64,000 nucleotides of DNA from Rhizobium esperanzae (GTDB taxonomy: Bacteria; Pseudomonadota; Alphaproteobacteria; Rhizobiales; Rhizobiaceae), in NCBI RefSeq assembly GCF_002204185.1, contig NZ_MXPU01000001.1:248001-312000 (forward strand), in the 5' to 3' direction. The notes under the pieces are model-generated. The model ran no database searches. It was given only the letters and a program-made list of their open reading frames with translations, and had not been told where the DNA came from. The first letter of the stretch is position 1, and each line of letters opens with the position of its first letter. Positions 43,797 to 52,798 of this stretch are shown here, piece after piece. Position numbers and translations under genes: made by a program.

Positions 43797-43823
43797 GGGC
43801 CGCTTCGACAGCCGGAGCGGCCC
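43797..43823 (+). terminator. Intra-operon hairpin after the first imelysin gene
   Basis: GGGCCGCT (43797-43804) and AGCGGCCC (43816-43823) form a perfect 8-bp stem with an 11-base loop, 10 bases after the imelysin stop and 10 before the next ATG. There is no T run. It may partially attenuate or stabilise the upstream transcript so the first protein is made in excess. Confidence 0.5.
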
Positions 43824-43833
43824 AGACTCTGAA

Positions 43834-45372
43834 ATGTCGCATGCCTCGGCCCGCCGATTGATTGCCAGCGCAACGCTCTGCGCCATGCTTGCCGGATTCT
43901 CGGCAACCATCGCCGCCGGCTTCGATCTGCTGACGAAACGCACCGACCTTACCGAGACCGATCTCGAACGCGTTGCCGACGTCACCCGGCCGACCGCGGA
44001 TTTTTCCAAGGCCGAACAATATGAAGCGATGCAGGCGGGGGCTACGACCTCGATCGATCCGGTCACCGAAGACAGCTTTTCGCATATTTCGGCCAATATC
44101 CCCTTCGAGAAAGAGCAGAATTTCAAGCTCGGCAATGCGCTGTTCCGCAAGCTCTGGGTCTCCGCGCCCTCCTCGACGCAAGCCTCCGATGGCCTCGGGC
44201 CGCTGTTCAACGCCCGCTCCTGCATGAGTTGTCATGTCAATGACGGCCGCGGTAAGCCGCCGGAAGGCGGTCCGAGCGCCGTCTCGATGTTCCTGCGGCT
44301 TTCCCGCGCGGCCAGAACACCCGAGGAAGAAAAGGCGATCGCGGGTGCGGATATCCTCAATTTTCCCGATCCGGTCTATGGCCACCAGCTGCAGGATCTT
44401 GCCGTGCCCGGGCTTGCCGCCGAAGGCCGCATGGCGATCACCTATGACGAAGAGACGGTGACCCTCGGCGGTGGCGAGACCGTGTCGCTGCGCCGGCCGC
44501 ACTACAGGGCGACGAACCTCGCCTATGGGCCGCTCGATCCGGCGACGACCATTTCGGCGCGTGTTGCCCCTGCGATGATCGGCCTCGGGCTGATCGAGGC
44601 GATCCCCGAGGCCGATATCCTTGCCCATGCCGATCCCGACGATGCCGATGGCGATGGCATATCAGGCAAGGCGGCGATCGTGCGCGACCACCGCAGCGGC
44701 AAGATTTCGCTCGGCCGGTTCGGTTGGAAGGCGCAGAATGCTACGGTGCGCGACCAGAATGCGGACGCCTTCGCCAATGATATCGGTATTTCGACGCCCG
44801 ACCACCCGAAAGCGCATGGCGACTGCACCGAGGCGGAAAAGAAATGTCAGGCAATGCCGACTGGGGTGCAGAAACGGCTGGGCGCAGAAGAAGCGCCGGG
44901 GCCCATTCTCGATCTCGTGACCTTCTATTCGGAAAACCTGGCCGTTCCGGCGCGGCGCAAAGCGAGCTTTTCCGAGACGCTGCGGGGCAAGCGGATTTTC
45001 TACGAAACCGGCTGCATTTCCTGCCATGTACCGAAATTCGTCACCCGCCGGGATACGGTGAACAAGGCGCAATCCTTCCAGCTGATCTGGCCCTATTCCG
45101 ACTTTCTCCTGCACGACATGGGCGAGGGTCTGGCCGACGGGCAACAGGTCGGGCTTGCAAGCGGACGTGAATGGCGCACGCCGCCGCTATGGGGTATAGG
45201 ACTGACCCGGACGGTCAGCGGACACAGCTTTTTCCTGCATGACGGCCGTGCGCGGGACCTCACCGAGGCGATTCTCTGGCATGGCGGCGAAGCTGAAAAA
45301 GCCCGCAACGCTTTCTCCTCCCTGTCCAAAGACGACAGGGAGGCACTGATTACATTCCTGGAGTCACTTTGA
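43834..45372 (+). CDS. Di-haem oxidoreductase family protein (DUF1111/DHOR), two CxxCH sites
   Basis: The 512-residue periplasmic protein has an N-terminal signal segment (RRLIASATLCAMLAGFSATIAAG) and two c-type haem sites, CMSCH (Cys130, Cys133, His134) and CISCH (Cys394, Cys397, His398). The DUF1111 family resembles di-haem peroxidases and thiol oxidoreductases, and earlier annotations call it thiol oxidoreductase; no activity is proven here. It requires the cytochrome c maturation system. It lies 47 bases after imelysin 1 and overlaps the start of imelysin 2 by one base, indicating a co-regulated redox or metal module. Confidence 0.9.
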   Translation: MSHASARRLIASATLCAMLAGFSATIAAGFDLLTKRTDLTETDLERVADVTRPTADFSKAEQYEAMQAGATTSIDPVTEDSFSHISANIPFEKEQNFKLGNALFRKLWVSAPSSTQASDGLGPLFNARSCMSCHVNDGRGKPPEGGPSAVSMFLRLSRAARTPEEEKAIAGADILNFPDPVYGHQLQDLAVPGLAAEGRMAITYDEETVTLGGGETVSLRRPHYRATNLAYGPLDPATTISARVAPAMIGLGLIEAIPEADILAHADPDDADGDGISGKAAIVRDHRSGKISLGRFGWKAQNATVRDQNADAFANDIGISTPDHPKAHGDCTEAEKKCQAMPTGVQKRLGAEEAPGPILDLVTFYSENLAVPARRKASFSETLRGKRIFYETGCISCHVPKFVTRRDTVNKAQSFQLIWPYSDFLLHDMGEGLADGQQVGLASGREWRTPPLWGIGLTRTVSGHSFFLHDGRARDLTEAILWHGGEAEKARNAFSSLSKDDREALITFLESL

Positions 45373-46472
45373 TGCGCCTTTGGCACCCCCTGCTCTGCCT
45401 CACTCTGATCAGCCTCGCCACATCGGCGGCCGCTGAGACCGCCGCTCCTCCGGCAGAGCTGAACGAGGATGCCGTTCCCGCCGTCATGCAGCGCGCCGTC
45501 GACGAGGTGATCCGTCCCGGCTATCGCAACATGCAGCAATCGGCCGCGCGGCTGACGACGGCGATGAAGGATCTCTGCGACGGCGGTACGCAGCAAACGC
45601 TCGACAAGGCGAAATCGGCCTTCGACGACACGATCCGCTACTGGTCGATCATCGAGATCGTCCAGACCGGGCCCGTCATCCAGGACAATCTCTTCGAGCA
45701 CATCCTGTTCTATCCCGACCGCAAGGGTGTCGGCTTGAAGCAGGTGCAGGCGCTGATCGCCAAGGCCGATCCGAAGGACGCGACCGTCGATGCCATCGCC
45801 GGTAAGAGTGTGGCGCTGCAGGGCCTGACAGCGCTGGAATATGTGCTCTACGGCAACGGCTCGGAGGACCTCGTCAAGCAGAAGGGCGGATTCCGCTGCC
45901 TTTACGGCGCAGCGGTCGCCGGCAATATCCAGCGTGAGGCCGGCGAAGTCGTTGCCGCCTGGGAAAAGCCCGATGGCGTGCAGGCGAGCTGGAAACATCC
46001 GGGCCCGCAGAGCAATGATTTCATGGACAACAAGGAAGCCGTGACCGCACTGCTCGGCATTCTCGTCCACGGTGCGGAGAATGTCCGCGATCAGCGGCTG
46101 GAGCAGTTCTACAAGGGCAAGGACGCCGCGCCCCGCCCGCGCATGGCCATCTATTGGCGTTCGAAAAACACCTGGAAATCGATGGCTGCCAATCTGGAAG
46201 GCCTGCGCACGCTCTGGCAGAAGGCCGGCATGGCCGAGCTTCTGCCGGCTGACAAGCGGTCGGTTGCCGCCTCGATCGACGCGGATTTCAAATCGCTGCT
46301 CGACAGCGTGCCGAAGCTCAATCCCGAAATCGACGTCGCCGTGAGCGGTGCCGAGAAGGCCAAGCTCGATGCGCTGCTTGCCGACAGCCGCCAGCTGATT
46401 ACCAGAATAAGCGACGAATATGGCTCGGCCATCGGCCTTTCGGCCGGCTTTTCCTTTTCGGACGGAGACTGA
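45372..46472 (+). CDS. Second imelysin-like protein lacking the motif histidine
   Basis: The 366-residue protein begins at ATG 45372, overlapping the di-haem oxidoreductase stop by one base. A signal peptide occupies residues 1-23 (SLATSAAA). It shares the imelysin layout, starting AVDEVIRPGYRNMQQSAARLTTAMKDLC, but the region that normally reads GxHxxE is GLTALEYVLYG, so the His is replaced by Thr while the Glu is kept. Metal binding at this site would be altered. Paired imelysins of different types are found in iron-related clusters of other proteobacteria, by recall. Four bases separate it from the DUF1513 gene. Confidence 0.85.
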   Translation: MRLWHPLLCLTLISLATSAAAETAAPPAELNEDAVPAVMQRAVDEVIRPGYRNMQQSAARLTTAMKDLCDGGTQQTLDKAKSAFDDTIRYWSIIEIVQTGPVIQDNLFEHILFYPDRKGVGLKQVQALIAKADPKDATVDAIAGKSVALQGLTALEYVLYGNGSEDLVKQKGGFRCLYGAAVAGNIQREAGEVVAAWEKPDGVQASWKHPGPQSNDFMDNKEAVTALLGILVHGAENVRDQRLEQFYKGKDAAPRPRMAIYWRSKNTWKSMAANLEGLRTLWQKAGMAELLPADKRSVAASIDADFKSLLDSVPKLNPEIDVAVSGAEKAKLDALLADSRQLITRISDEYGSAIGLSAGFSFSDGD

Positions 46473-46476
46473 AGCG

Positions 46477-47574
46477 ATGATACGAAGCACCACGATCGAT
46501 CGACGCAGCTTCGTCAAGGCGGCAGGGATCGCCTTCCTTGCGGCCTTGACGCCAAGGTCGCTGATGGCGTTGGAGCGCTCGGACGCCGTCTATGCCTCGG
46601 GCATTCGCGCCGCCGACGGCTCCTTTGCCATCGCGACGGTGACGGAGCGCGGCGAGATCATCGATCAGGTGACGCTTCCCGCCCGAGCTCACGGCATGGC
46701 CTTCAGCGCCGCCACCGGCAAGACCGTCGCCTTTGCGCGCCGGCCCGGCACCTATGCGATGATCTTCGATCCGCGGAATAGGGGCGAGCCGATCGTCATC
46801 AACTCCCGGGAAGACCGTCATTTCTACGGCCACGGTGTCTTCTCGCCCGATGGCCGCATTCTCTACGCCAGCGAGAACGATTTCGACGGCAATCGCGGCA
46901 TGATCGGCATTTACGACGCGACCGACCGTTTCACCCGCATCGGCGAATTCGAGACCTACGGCATCGGCCCGCACGACATGACCGTTTCCGATGACGGACG
47001 CCTGCTCATCGTTGCCAATGGTGGCATCGAGACGCATCCGGACTTCGGCCGCACCAAGCTCAATCTCGGGGCGATGCAGCCGTCGCTTGTCCTGATCGAT
47101 GCGGCGACGGGAGCGTTGATCGAAAAACATGTGCTGCCGGCCGAATGGTCACAGCTGTCGACCCGCCACGTCGACCTCGACGGCGAGGGCCGCATCTGGT
47201 TCGCCTGCCAGTACGAGGGCCACCGCAAGGACCTGCCGGCGCTCGTCGGCCATTTCGCCAAGGGCGAGGATCTTTCCTTCATCGACCTGCCGGAGGAGAC
47301 GACGCGCAGGCTTGCCAATTATGTCGGGGCGATCGCCGTCAATCGCAGCGAAGGCCTCGTCGGCATCACCTCCCCGAAAGGCGGCGCCTCGGTGACGATC
47401 GACGGGAGGACGGGCAGGGTGCTGGCCGAGACGGCAATTGCGGATGCAGCGGGCATCGCGCCGGCAAAAGAGGGCTTTGCCGTCTCCTCCTATGATGGCG
47501 ACTTCCTGTCGACCCGCAGCGACGTTGCCTGGGATCAGCACATCGTTCGGATCTCTCAGCCGACGCGCGCATAG
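46477..47574 (+). CDS. DUF1513 family protein, Tat-exported
   Basis: The 365-residue protein starts at 46477 with a twin-arginine signal: TIDRRSFVKAAGIAFLAAL (Arg9 and Arg10). The mature part is a beta-propeller-like DUF1513 domain with repeated short strands, for example YGHGVFSPDGRILYASENDFDGNRGMIGIYD near residues 125-155 and GPHDMTVSDDGRLLIVANGG near 165-185. Export by the Tat system implies folding or cofactor loading in the cytoplasm. It ends the imelysin operon and overlaps the end of the convergent DUF2252 gene by 19 bases. Confidence 0.87.
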   Translation: MIRSTTIDRRSFVKAAGIAFLAALTPRSLMALERSDAVYASGIRAADGSFAIATVTERGEIIDQVTLPARAHGMAFSAATGKTVAFARRPGTYAMIFDPRNRGEPIVINSREDRHFYGHGVFSPDGRILYASENDFDGNRGMIGIYDATDRFTRIGEFETYGIGPHDMTVSDDGRLLIVANGGIETHPDFGRTKLNLGAMQPSLVLIDAATGALIEKHVLPAEWSQLSTRHVDLDGEGRIWFACQYEGHRKDLPALVGHFAKGEDLSFIDLPEETTRRLANYVGAIAVNRSEGLVGITSPKGGASVTIDGRTGRVLAETAIADAAGIAPAKEGFAVSSYDGDFLSTRSDVAWDQHIVRISQPTRA

Positions 47575-48632
47575 GCCTTCTGCTCGGCACTGATCGCCGA
47601 CGCCGCAGCCCTTGCCGCTTCATGCAGCCATTCGCTCCCGCGCACCCGCAGATCGTCCAGGATCGCCACCGCCGCCGCCGGATCATCGGAATGGCAGTTG
47701 GCGATTTCGAAGCCCATCAGTTCGAGCATCGTCGGCGCCAGCAGGATTTCCGGGTGCTTGTCGATCTCGATCTTGCGGCTGTTCGGCGAGAGCCGGCGCA
47801 CGAGGATACGCCTGGAGACGTTATAGTGGGGATCGGCAGAGCGCGCCCGGCCGCCGGCGATCTTGCCCGCATGGATCGCTACGTCCTTCGGTCGGTGGCG
47901 AAGCGACCATGCCGACGGCAGCAGCGCCTTCGCCTCCCGCAACACGGGCCCGCCCCGCCATTCGGCATAGGCGACGAACCGCGGTCGGCCGAGGCTGCCG
48001 GTGCCGGCGCTGCGCGGCTTGGCCGTGAAAGGGCCGGATCCGGGCGGCAAGGCGCCGGTGAGCGCCTCGATATAGGCCTCAGGCGCCGGCTTTTTCCCCA
48101 CCGGCAGCGTCTCGTATTTCTCCCAGAATTCCCGGCGTTCGGCATTCGGCAGCACCAATGCCTTGCGCAGCCATTTGTAGTCGCGATCGAGGATGACGGA
48201 CAGCGGATTTTCAAGCCTCCTGCGATAGCCGGCGAGGATCAGTTCGCCGATCATGCGAACGGACGGGCCTTTGTCGCCGCGCGCCAGGATGGCGCTTGCC
48301 GCCAGACGAACGAGGTCGAGCGCATAAGGCATGACCGCCGCGTCGTCGAAATCATTGACGCCCCAGACGAGCCGACCCTCGACATCGCGCCAGGTGCCGA
48401 AATTTTCCAGATGCGTATCGCCGATCGCCAGCACTTCAGGCGCGCCGGCGAGGTCCTGGCAGATGTCGAGGATTGTTTCGCACCAGCGCCAATAGGTGGC
48501 GCGCAGGAAGGCGAACGCGTTGTCGCGCATCTTCCTGTGCTTCTCCCGGAGGTCCTTCTTGACGAGATCGTCGCCGAGTTCGCCGCCCAGCCAGTCCTCG
48601 AAATTCCGGACCGATTGCGATATCGTCGTCAT
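47556..48632 (-). CDS. DUF2252 family protein (kinase-like fold)
   Basis: The 358-residue protein starts at 48632, with GGAG upstream. It contains the family region LAIGDTHLENFGTWRDVEGRLVWGVNDFDDAAVMPYALDLVRLAAS at about residues 70-115 (part quoted as landmark), reminiscent of the catalytic HxDxxxxN and DFD motifs of aminoglycoside-phosphotransferase-like kinases. In-frame sequence upstream of this Met overlaps the divergent thioesterase promoter and is not conserved-looking. No substrate is known. Its stop overlaps the DUF1513 gene. Confidence 0.85.
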   Translation of the reverse strand: MTTISQSVRNFEDWLGGELGDDLVKKDLREKHRKMRDNAFAFLRATYWRWCETILDICQDLAGAPEVLAIGDTHLENFGTWRDVEGRLVWGVNDFDDAAVMPYALDLVRLAASAILARGDKGPSVRMIGELILAGYRRRLENPLSVILDRDYKWLRKALVLPNAERREFWEKYETLPVGKKPAPEAYIEALTGALPPGSGPFTAKPRSAGTGSLGRPRFVAYAEWRGGPVLREAKALLPSAWSLRHRPKDVAIHAGKIAGGRARSADPHYNVSRRILVRRLSPNSRKIEIDKHPEILLAPTMLELMGFEIANCHSDDPAAAVAILDDLRVRGSEWLHEAARAAASAISAEQKAYARVG

Positions 48633-48875
48633 GCCGCCGATGCTCCATCCTTTCGAGTTTGGACGCGAGAATACGCGCTGCGCGCGAAGCTGCAATCGCC
48701 ATTGCACGAGGCGGGCGGCGCTGGCGAAGCAGGTTTGTGCAACGACGGCACGGCGAAAGGTTGCCCCGGCGACACGGTCTGCGGTTTCCGGCAGCGTCAC
48801 GGCGGGATTTCGGCAACGTCCAGCTTGTCGAATCCGGCCCGTCATGCCACTTTCCCGGCTTCGAGAGGGGTAGCC

Positions 48876-49325
48876 ATGAGCGAGACTGACAAGGGCGATT
48901 TCCGCGCGCGAATCCGCCGCAATTTTGCGCGCCAGGCGGCGATGCAGACGATCGGCGCAGAGCTGACGCGCGTCGAACACGGCGTCGTCGAGATCGAGCT
49001 TCCCTTCGACGTCAAACTGACACAGCAGCACGGCATCCTGCATGCGGGCATCATTTCGGCGGCGCTGGATTCGGCCTGCGGCTTTGCGGCCTACAGCCTC
49101 ATCGACCCCGAAGCCTCGATCCTGACGATCGAGTTCAAAGTCAACCTCATGTCGCCGGGGCGTGGCGAGCGTTTCCTGTTTCGCGGGGAAATCACGAAAC
49201 CCGGCTCCACCATCATCGTCGCCGACGGGCGAGGCTACGCGATCAGCGACGGGCCGGCGAAACTGATCGCCTCCATGACAGGAACGATGATGGTCATCCG
49301 CGGCAGAGAAGGAATTACGGGATGA
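48876..49325 (+). CDS. PaaI family thioesterase (hotdog fold)
   Basis: The 149-residue hotdog-fold protein has the PaaI/DUF4442-type core ELPFDVKLTQQHGILHAGIISAALDSACGFAAYSLI (in parts, residues 46-80), with HG and the following Asp of the active region. LTIEFKVNLMSPGRGERFLFRGEI lies near 85-108. Such enzymes hydrolyse acyl-CoA thioesters. AGAGGGG lies several bases before the ATG. The stop overlaps the following nucleosidase start by ATGA, so the two are translated together. Confidence 0.88.
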   Translation: MSETDKGDFRARIRRNFARQAAMQTIGAELTRVEHGVVEIELPFDVKLTQQHGILHAGIISAALDSACGFAAYSLIDPEASILTIEFKVNLMSPGRGERFLFRGEITKPGSTIIVADGRGYAISDGPAKLIASMTGTMMVIRGREGITG

Positions 49326-49960
49326 AGTTCGAGCTGAAGTCGGTCGCAGGAAAATCCATGCTTTTCGTCATGGCGGCGGAGGCCGAATACGGCTCCTTCC
49401 TGCGTTCGCGCATCGAACCCTTGATGACCGGCGTCGGCCCGGTCGAGGCGGCGGTCGCGCTGACCAAGACCTTGGCACGGCTGGATGCGGCCGACGACCT
49501 GCCGGATCTCGTAGTTTCGCTCGGCTCGGCCGGTTCGGCGAAACTGGAGCAGACCGAAGTCTATCAGGTGAGCTCGGTTTCCTATCGCGACATGGACGCC
49601 TCGCCGCTCGGTTTCGAAAAGGGCCTGACGCCTTTTCTCGACCTGCCTGCGGCGCTCGAGCTGCCGCTGCGCATCCCCGGCATTCCCGAGGCAAGCCTTT
49701 CCACCGGCGGCAACGTCATCTCGGGTGCCGCCTATAGCGATATCGACGCCGACATGGTCGATATGGAGACCTATGCGGTGCTGCGCGCCTGCCAGGGCTA
49801 CAAGCTGCCGCTGATCGGCCTGCGCGGCATTTCCGACGGTGCGGTCGAACTGCAGCATATCTCCGGCTGGACAGAATATCTGCACATCGTCGACCGCAAG
49901 CTCTCCTACGGCGTCGACAGCCTGTTCACGGCGCTGGAGGACGGAGTTTTCTGGTTTTAG
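49322..49960 (+). CDS. 5'-methylthioadenosine/S-adenosylhomocysteine nucleosidase-like protein
   Basis: The 212-residue nucleoside phosphorylase-fold protein has a short N-terminal strand with MAAEAEYGSFL supplying the usual acidic residue. LVVSLGSAGSAKLEQTEVY lies near residues 62-80, the purine-site Glu is in VDMETYAVLRACQ near 142-154, and the catalytic Asp in LRGISDGAVE near 165-174. It would cleave the glycosidic bond of MTA or SAH. It is slightly shorter than E. coli Pfs. It is coupled to the thioesterase gene and precedes guaA by 100 bp. Confidence 0.87.
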   Translation: MKFELKSVAGKSMLFVMAAEAEYGSFLRSRIEPLMTGVGPVEAAVALTKTLARLDAADDLPDLVVSLGSAGSAKLEQTEVYQVSSVSYRDMDASPLGFEKGLTPFLDLPAALELPLRIPGIPEASLSTGGNVISGAAYSDIDADMVDMETYAVLRACQGYKLPLIGLRGISDGAVELQHISGWTEYLHIVDRKLSYGVDSLFTALEDGVFWF

Positions 49961-50060
49961 GGCTCGGCGCCGCGCGCGCGGGGACAATCGGAACAATAAA
50001 AACCCGATGCTGCCGATTTCCCGGATTGCCAGGCGAAGCGCTTTTCTTTAAAGCCTCGCC

Positions 50061-51623
50061 ATGACCCAGACAGCACATCCCGACTCCGTTCTCATCGTCG
50101 ATTTCGGCAGCCAGGTGACCCAGCTCATCGCACGGCGCGTGCGCGAGGCCGGCGTCTATTGCGAGATCGTTCCCTTTCAATCCGCCGAAGAAGGCTTCAA
50201 GCGCCTGCAGCCGAAGGCCGTGATCCTCTCCGGCAGCCCGGCTTCCACCGTGGACGAGGGATCACCGCGAGCGCCTCAGATCATCTTCGACAGCGGCCTG
50301 CCGGTCTTCGGTATCTGCTACGGTCAGCAGACGATGTGCATGCAGCTCGGCGGCAAGGTCGAAAGCGGCCATCACCGTGAATTCGGCCGCGCCTTTCTGG
50401 ATGTCGACAAGGATTGCGAGCTGTTCGAAGGCCTCTGGTCCTCCGGCTCGCGACATCAGGTGTGGATGAGCCATGGCGACCGCGTCACGGCGCTGCCCGA
50501 TGGTTTCAAGGTGGTCGCCACCTCTTCCAATGCCCCCTTCGCCTTCATCGCCGACGAGAAGCGCAAATATTACGGCGTGCAATTCCACCCCGAGGTCGTC
50601 CATACGCCCGACGGCGCCAAGCTGATCGGAAACTTCATTCACAATGTCGCCGGCATCAAGGGCGATTGGTCGATGTCGGCCTATCGCCAAAAGGCGGTCG
50701 AAGAGATCCGCAAGCAGGTGGGCGACAAGCGCGTCATCTGCGCGCTATCGGGCGGCGTCGACAGCTCCGTCGCCGCGCTCCTAATCCACGAGGCCGTCGG
50801 CGACCAACTGACCTGCATCCTCGTCGACCACGGCCTGATGCGCAAGGACGAGGCGGCCAATGTCGTCGCCATGTTCCGCGAGCACTACAATCTGCATCTG
50901 CTGCACGTCGATGCCTCGGACCGTTTCATCGGCGAGCTCGAGGGCGTCAGCGACCCGGAAACCAAGCGCAAGATCATCGGCCGGCTCTTCATCGAAACCT
51001 TCGAGGAAGAGGCAAAGAAACTCGGCGGCGCCGATTTCCTCGGCCAGGGCACGCTCTATCCCGACGTGATCGAGAGCGTTTCCTTCACCGGCGGCCCGTC
51101 GGTGACGATCAAGTCGCACCACAATGTCGGCGGCCTGCCGGAGCGCATGAACATGCAGCTCGTCGAGCCGCTGCGCGAACTCTTCAAGGACGAGGTGCGC
51201 GCGCTCGGCCGCGAACTCGGCCTGCCAGACAGCTTCATCGGCCGCCACCCGTTCCCAGGCCCCGGCCTTGCCATCCGCTGCCCCGGCGGCATCACCCGCG
51301 AAAAGCTGGAGATCCTGCGCGAGGCCGATGCGATCTATCTCGACGAAATCCGCAAGGCCGGCCTCTACGACGCGATCTGGCAGGCCTTCGCCGTGCTGCT
51401 TCCCGTCCAGACCGTCGGCGTCATGGGCGACGGGCGCACCTATGAATTCGTCTGCGCGCTGCGCGCCGTCACATCAGTCGACGGCATGACGGCGGATTTC
51501 TACCATTACGACATGGAATTCCTCGGCCGCGCCGCCACCCGCATCATCAACGAGGTGCGGGGCATCAACCGCGTGGTCTACGATGTTACGTCGAAGCCGC
51601 CCGGCACGATCGAGTGGGAATGA
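50061..51623 (+). CDS. guaA: GMP synthase (glutamine-hydrolysing)
   Basis: The 520-residue enzyme has an N-terminal class I amidotransferase with the nucleophile in [10 protein letters not shown] (Cys86) and the His-Glu pair in QFHPEVVHT. The ATP pyrophosphatase domain carries the P-loop [14 protein letters not shown] near residues 229-242, and the C-terminal dimerisation domain ends PPGTIEWE. It converts XMP to GMP. All key residues are present and the length is standard. Confidence 0.97.
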   Translation: MTQTAHPDSVLIVDFGSQVTQLIARRVREAGVYCEIVPFQSAEEGFKRLQPKAVILSGSPASTVDEGSPRAPQIIFDSGLPVFGICYGQQTMCMQLGGKVESGHHREFGRAFLDVDKDCELFEGLWSSGSRHQVWMSHGDRVTALPDGFKVVATSSNAPFAFIADEKRKYYGVQFHPEVVHTPDGAKLIGNFIHNVAGIKGDWSMSAYRQKAVEEIRKQVGDKRVICALSGGVDSSVAALLIHEAVGDQLTCILVDHGLMRKDEAANVVAMFREHYNLHLLHVDASDRFIGELEGVSDPETKRKIIGRLFIETFEEEAKKLGGADFLGQGTLYPDVIESVSFTGGPSVTIKSHHNVGGLPERMNMQLVEPLRELFKDEVRALGRELGLPDSFIGRHPFPGPGLAIRCPGGITREKLEILREADAIYLDEIRKAGLYDAIWQAFAVLLPVQTVGVMGDGRTYEFVCALRAVTSVDGMTADFYHYDMEFLGRAATRIINEVRGINRVVYDVTSKPPGTIEWE

Positions 51624-51864
51624 GGGCAGAAGCCGCCGTCCGAGACCGCTGTTTCAGCGCATCGAGATGAAGTGGGGCTGAGACTGTCGGCCGCATCCGC
51701 TGAATCAGGCGGATCAAGCTCAACGAAGCGCCTGCCGCTATCCGTCCGGCAGGAGTTGTGCGCACTCAAAACAAATTGCAATTCACAATCAGTTGATCTA
51801 GCTTCCTTGCCATCGCTGCGCAGCCGAACTCACACGGATGCTCCGTTCAAGAAGGGAAGTTGGC

Positions 51865-52395
51865 ATGGCTAAGCTCGTATTCGGGATGAACCAGTCGCTG
51901 GACGGCTACGTCGACCATATGGAATTCGCGCCAAGCCCCACCCTCTTCCACCACTTCATCGAGGGGGCTCAGAGGCAGGCGGGCAGCGTCTACGGCCGCC
52001 GGATGTATGAGGTCATGCGTTATTGGGATGACGATCATCCCGAATGGGATGCCGAGGAACAGGCCTTCGCAGCGGCGTGGCGGAACCAGCCGAAATGGGT
52101 GGTCTCGCGTTCGTTGACCTCGGTCGGCCCCAACGCCAGGCTTGTTGGGAATGATCTCGAGGGCGCGATCCGCGCGTTGAAGGCCGAGCGCGACGGGGAG
52201 ATCGAAGTTGCCGGTCCTGATCTGGCGCAAAGCCTTACCGAACTCGGCCTGATCGATGAGTATCACATCTACCTGCATCCCGTCGTGCTTGGCCATGGCA
52301 AACCCTATTTCGCCGGTCCCCGGCCGCCGCTCCGCCTTGTGAGCCATGATCGGGTCGACGAGAATGTGATCAAGCTGACCTATGTTCCTGCCTAA
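51865..52395 (+). CDS. Dihydrofolate reductase family protein (RibD C-terminal type)
   Basis: The 176-residue protein starts at 51865 (AKLVFGMNQSLDGYVDH) with AAGGGAAG upstream. It has the RibD_C/DHFR-like fold: SLDGYVDHMEFAPS near residues 10-23, GRRMYEVMRYW, and EIEVAGPDLAQSLTELGLIDEYHIYLHPVVLGHGKPYF near 112-150. YaaP/YwjB-type stand-alone reductases of this family have unknown substrates. A short inverted repeat after the stop probably terminates it. Confidence 0.88.
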   Translation: MAKLVFGMNQSLDGYVDHMEFAPSPTLFHHFIEGAQRQAGSVYGRRMYEVMRYWDDDHPEWDAEEQAFAAAWRNQPKWVVSRSLTSVGPNARLVGNDLEGAIRALKAERDGEIEVAGPDLAQSLTELGLIDEYHIYLHPVVLGHGKPYFAGPRPPLRLVSHDRVDENVIKLTYVPA

Positions 52396-52404
52396 CTTCA
52401 GGAA

Positions 52405-52422
52405 CGGCAAGTAAACTTGCCG
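52405..52422 (+). terminator. Inverted repeat after the DHFR-family gene
   Basis: CGGCAAGT (52405-52412) and ACTTGCCG (52415-52422) form a perfect 8-bp repeat with an AA centre, 9 bases after the stop. The T run is absent, so termination is tentative. Confidence 0.45.
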
Positions 52423-52490
52423 GTGAAGATGGAGTGGGCGCAGCCTGACTGCTTCCTGATGGCTTCGCCGGGGCGGAACGGAAACCGCAG

Positions 52491-52700
52491 CATCCTCCAA
52501 CGTGGCTCTCTTTGGGGGCGGCGCGCACCTCTCGCGCCTGCAGCTATGAACGCGGCATCCTCCAACCTCCCTCATGCTGAGGTGCGAAGCCCATAGGGCG
52601 TAGCCTCGAAGCACGCCGCAACATTGCTTCTGGCATCCCTCTGCGCCGCACACCCGCCTCGTCCTTCGAGGCCACTGCGGGGCACAAGGATGAGGCTCTC
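52491..52700. repeat. Intergenic repeat mosaic in a 403-bp gene-free gap
   Basis: The gap 52396-52798 has no supported gene. It contains a directly repeated GCATCCTCCAAC (near 52491 and 52553), a CCTCA-TGC-TGAGG hairpin near 52570, and GCCTCGAAG (52603-52611) paired with CTTCGAGGC (52664-52672). This layout resembles degraded copies of a frequent alphaproteobacterial intergenic repeat. Confidence 0.6.
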
Positions 52701-52798
52701 TTGAATGCCTACGCTTGCCTCAGCGCGCAGGCCGGCCGAGATTCAGTCACCGCGGCCAGCCTTTGTTATGCACGGATGTTGCGGATCCAGGGCCGGCC

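Noticed and set aside
51624..51864. Small open frames between guaA and the DHFR-family gene
   Set aside because: None has a ribosome site, signal peptide or recognisable motif; the region is treated as an ordinary promoter gap.
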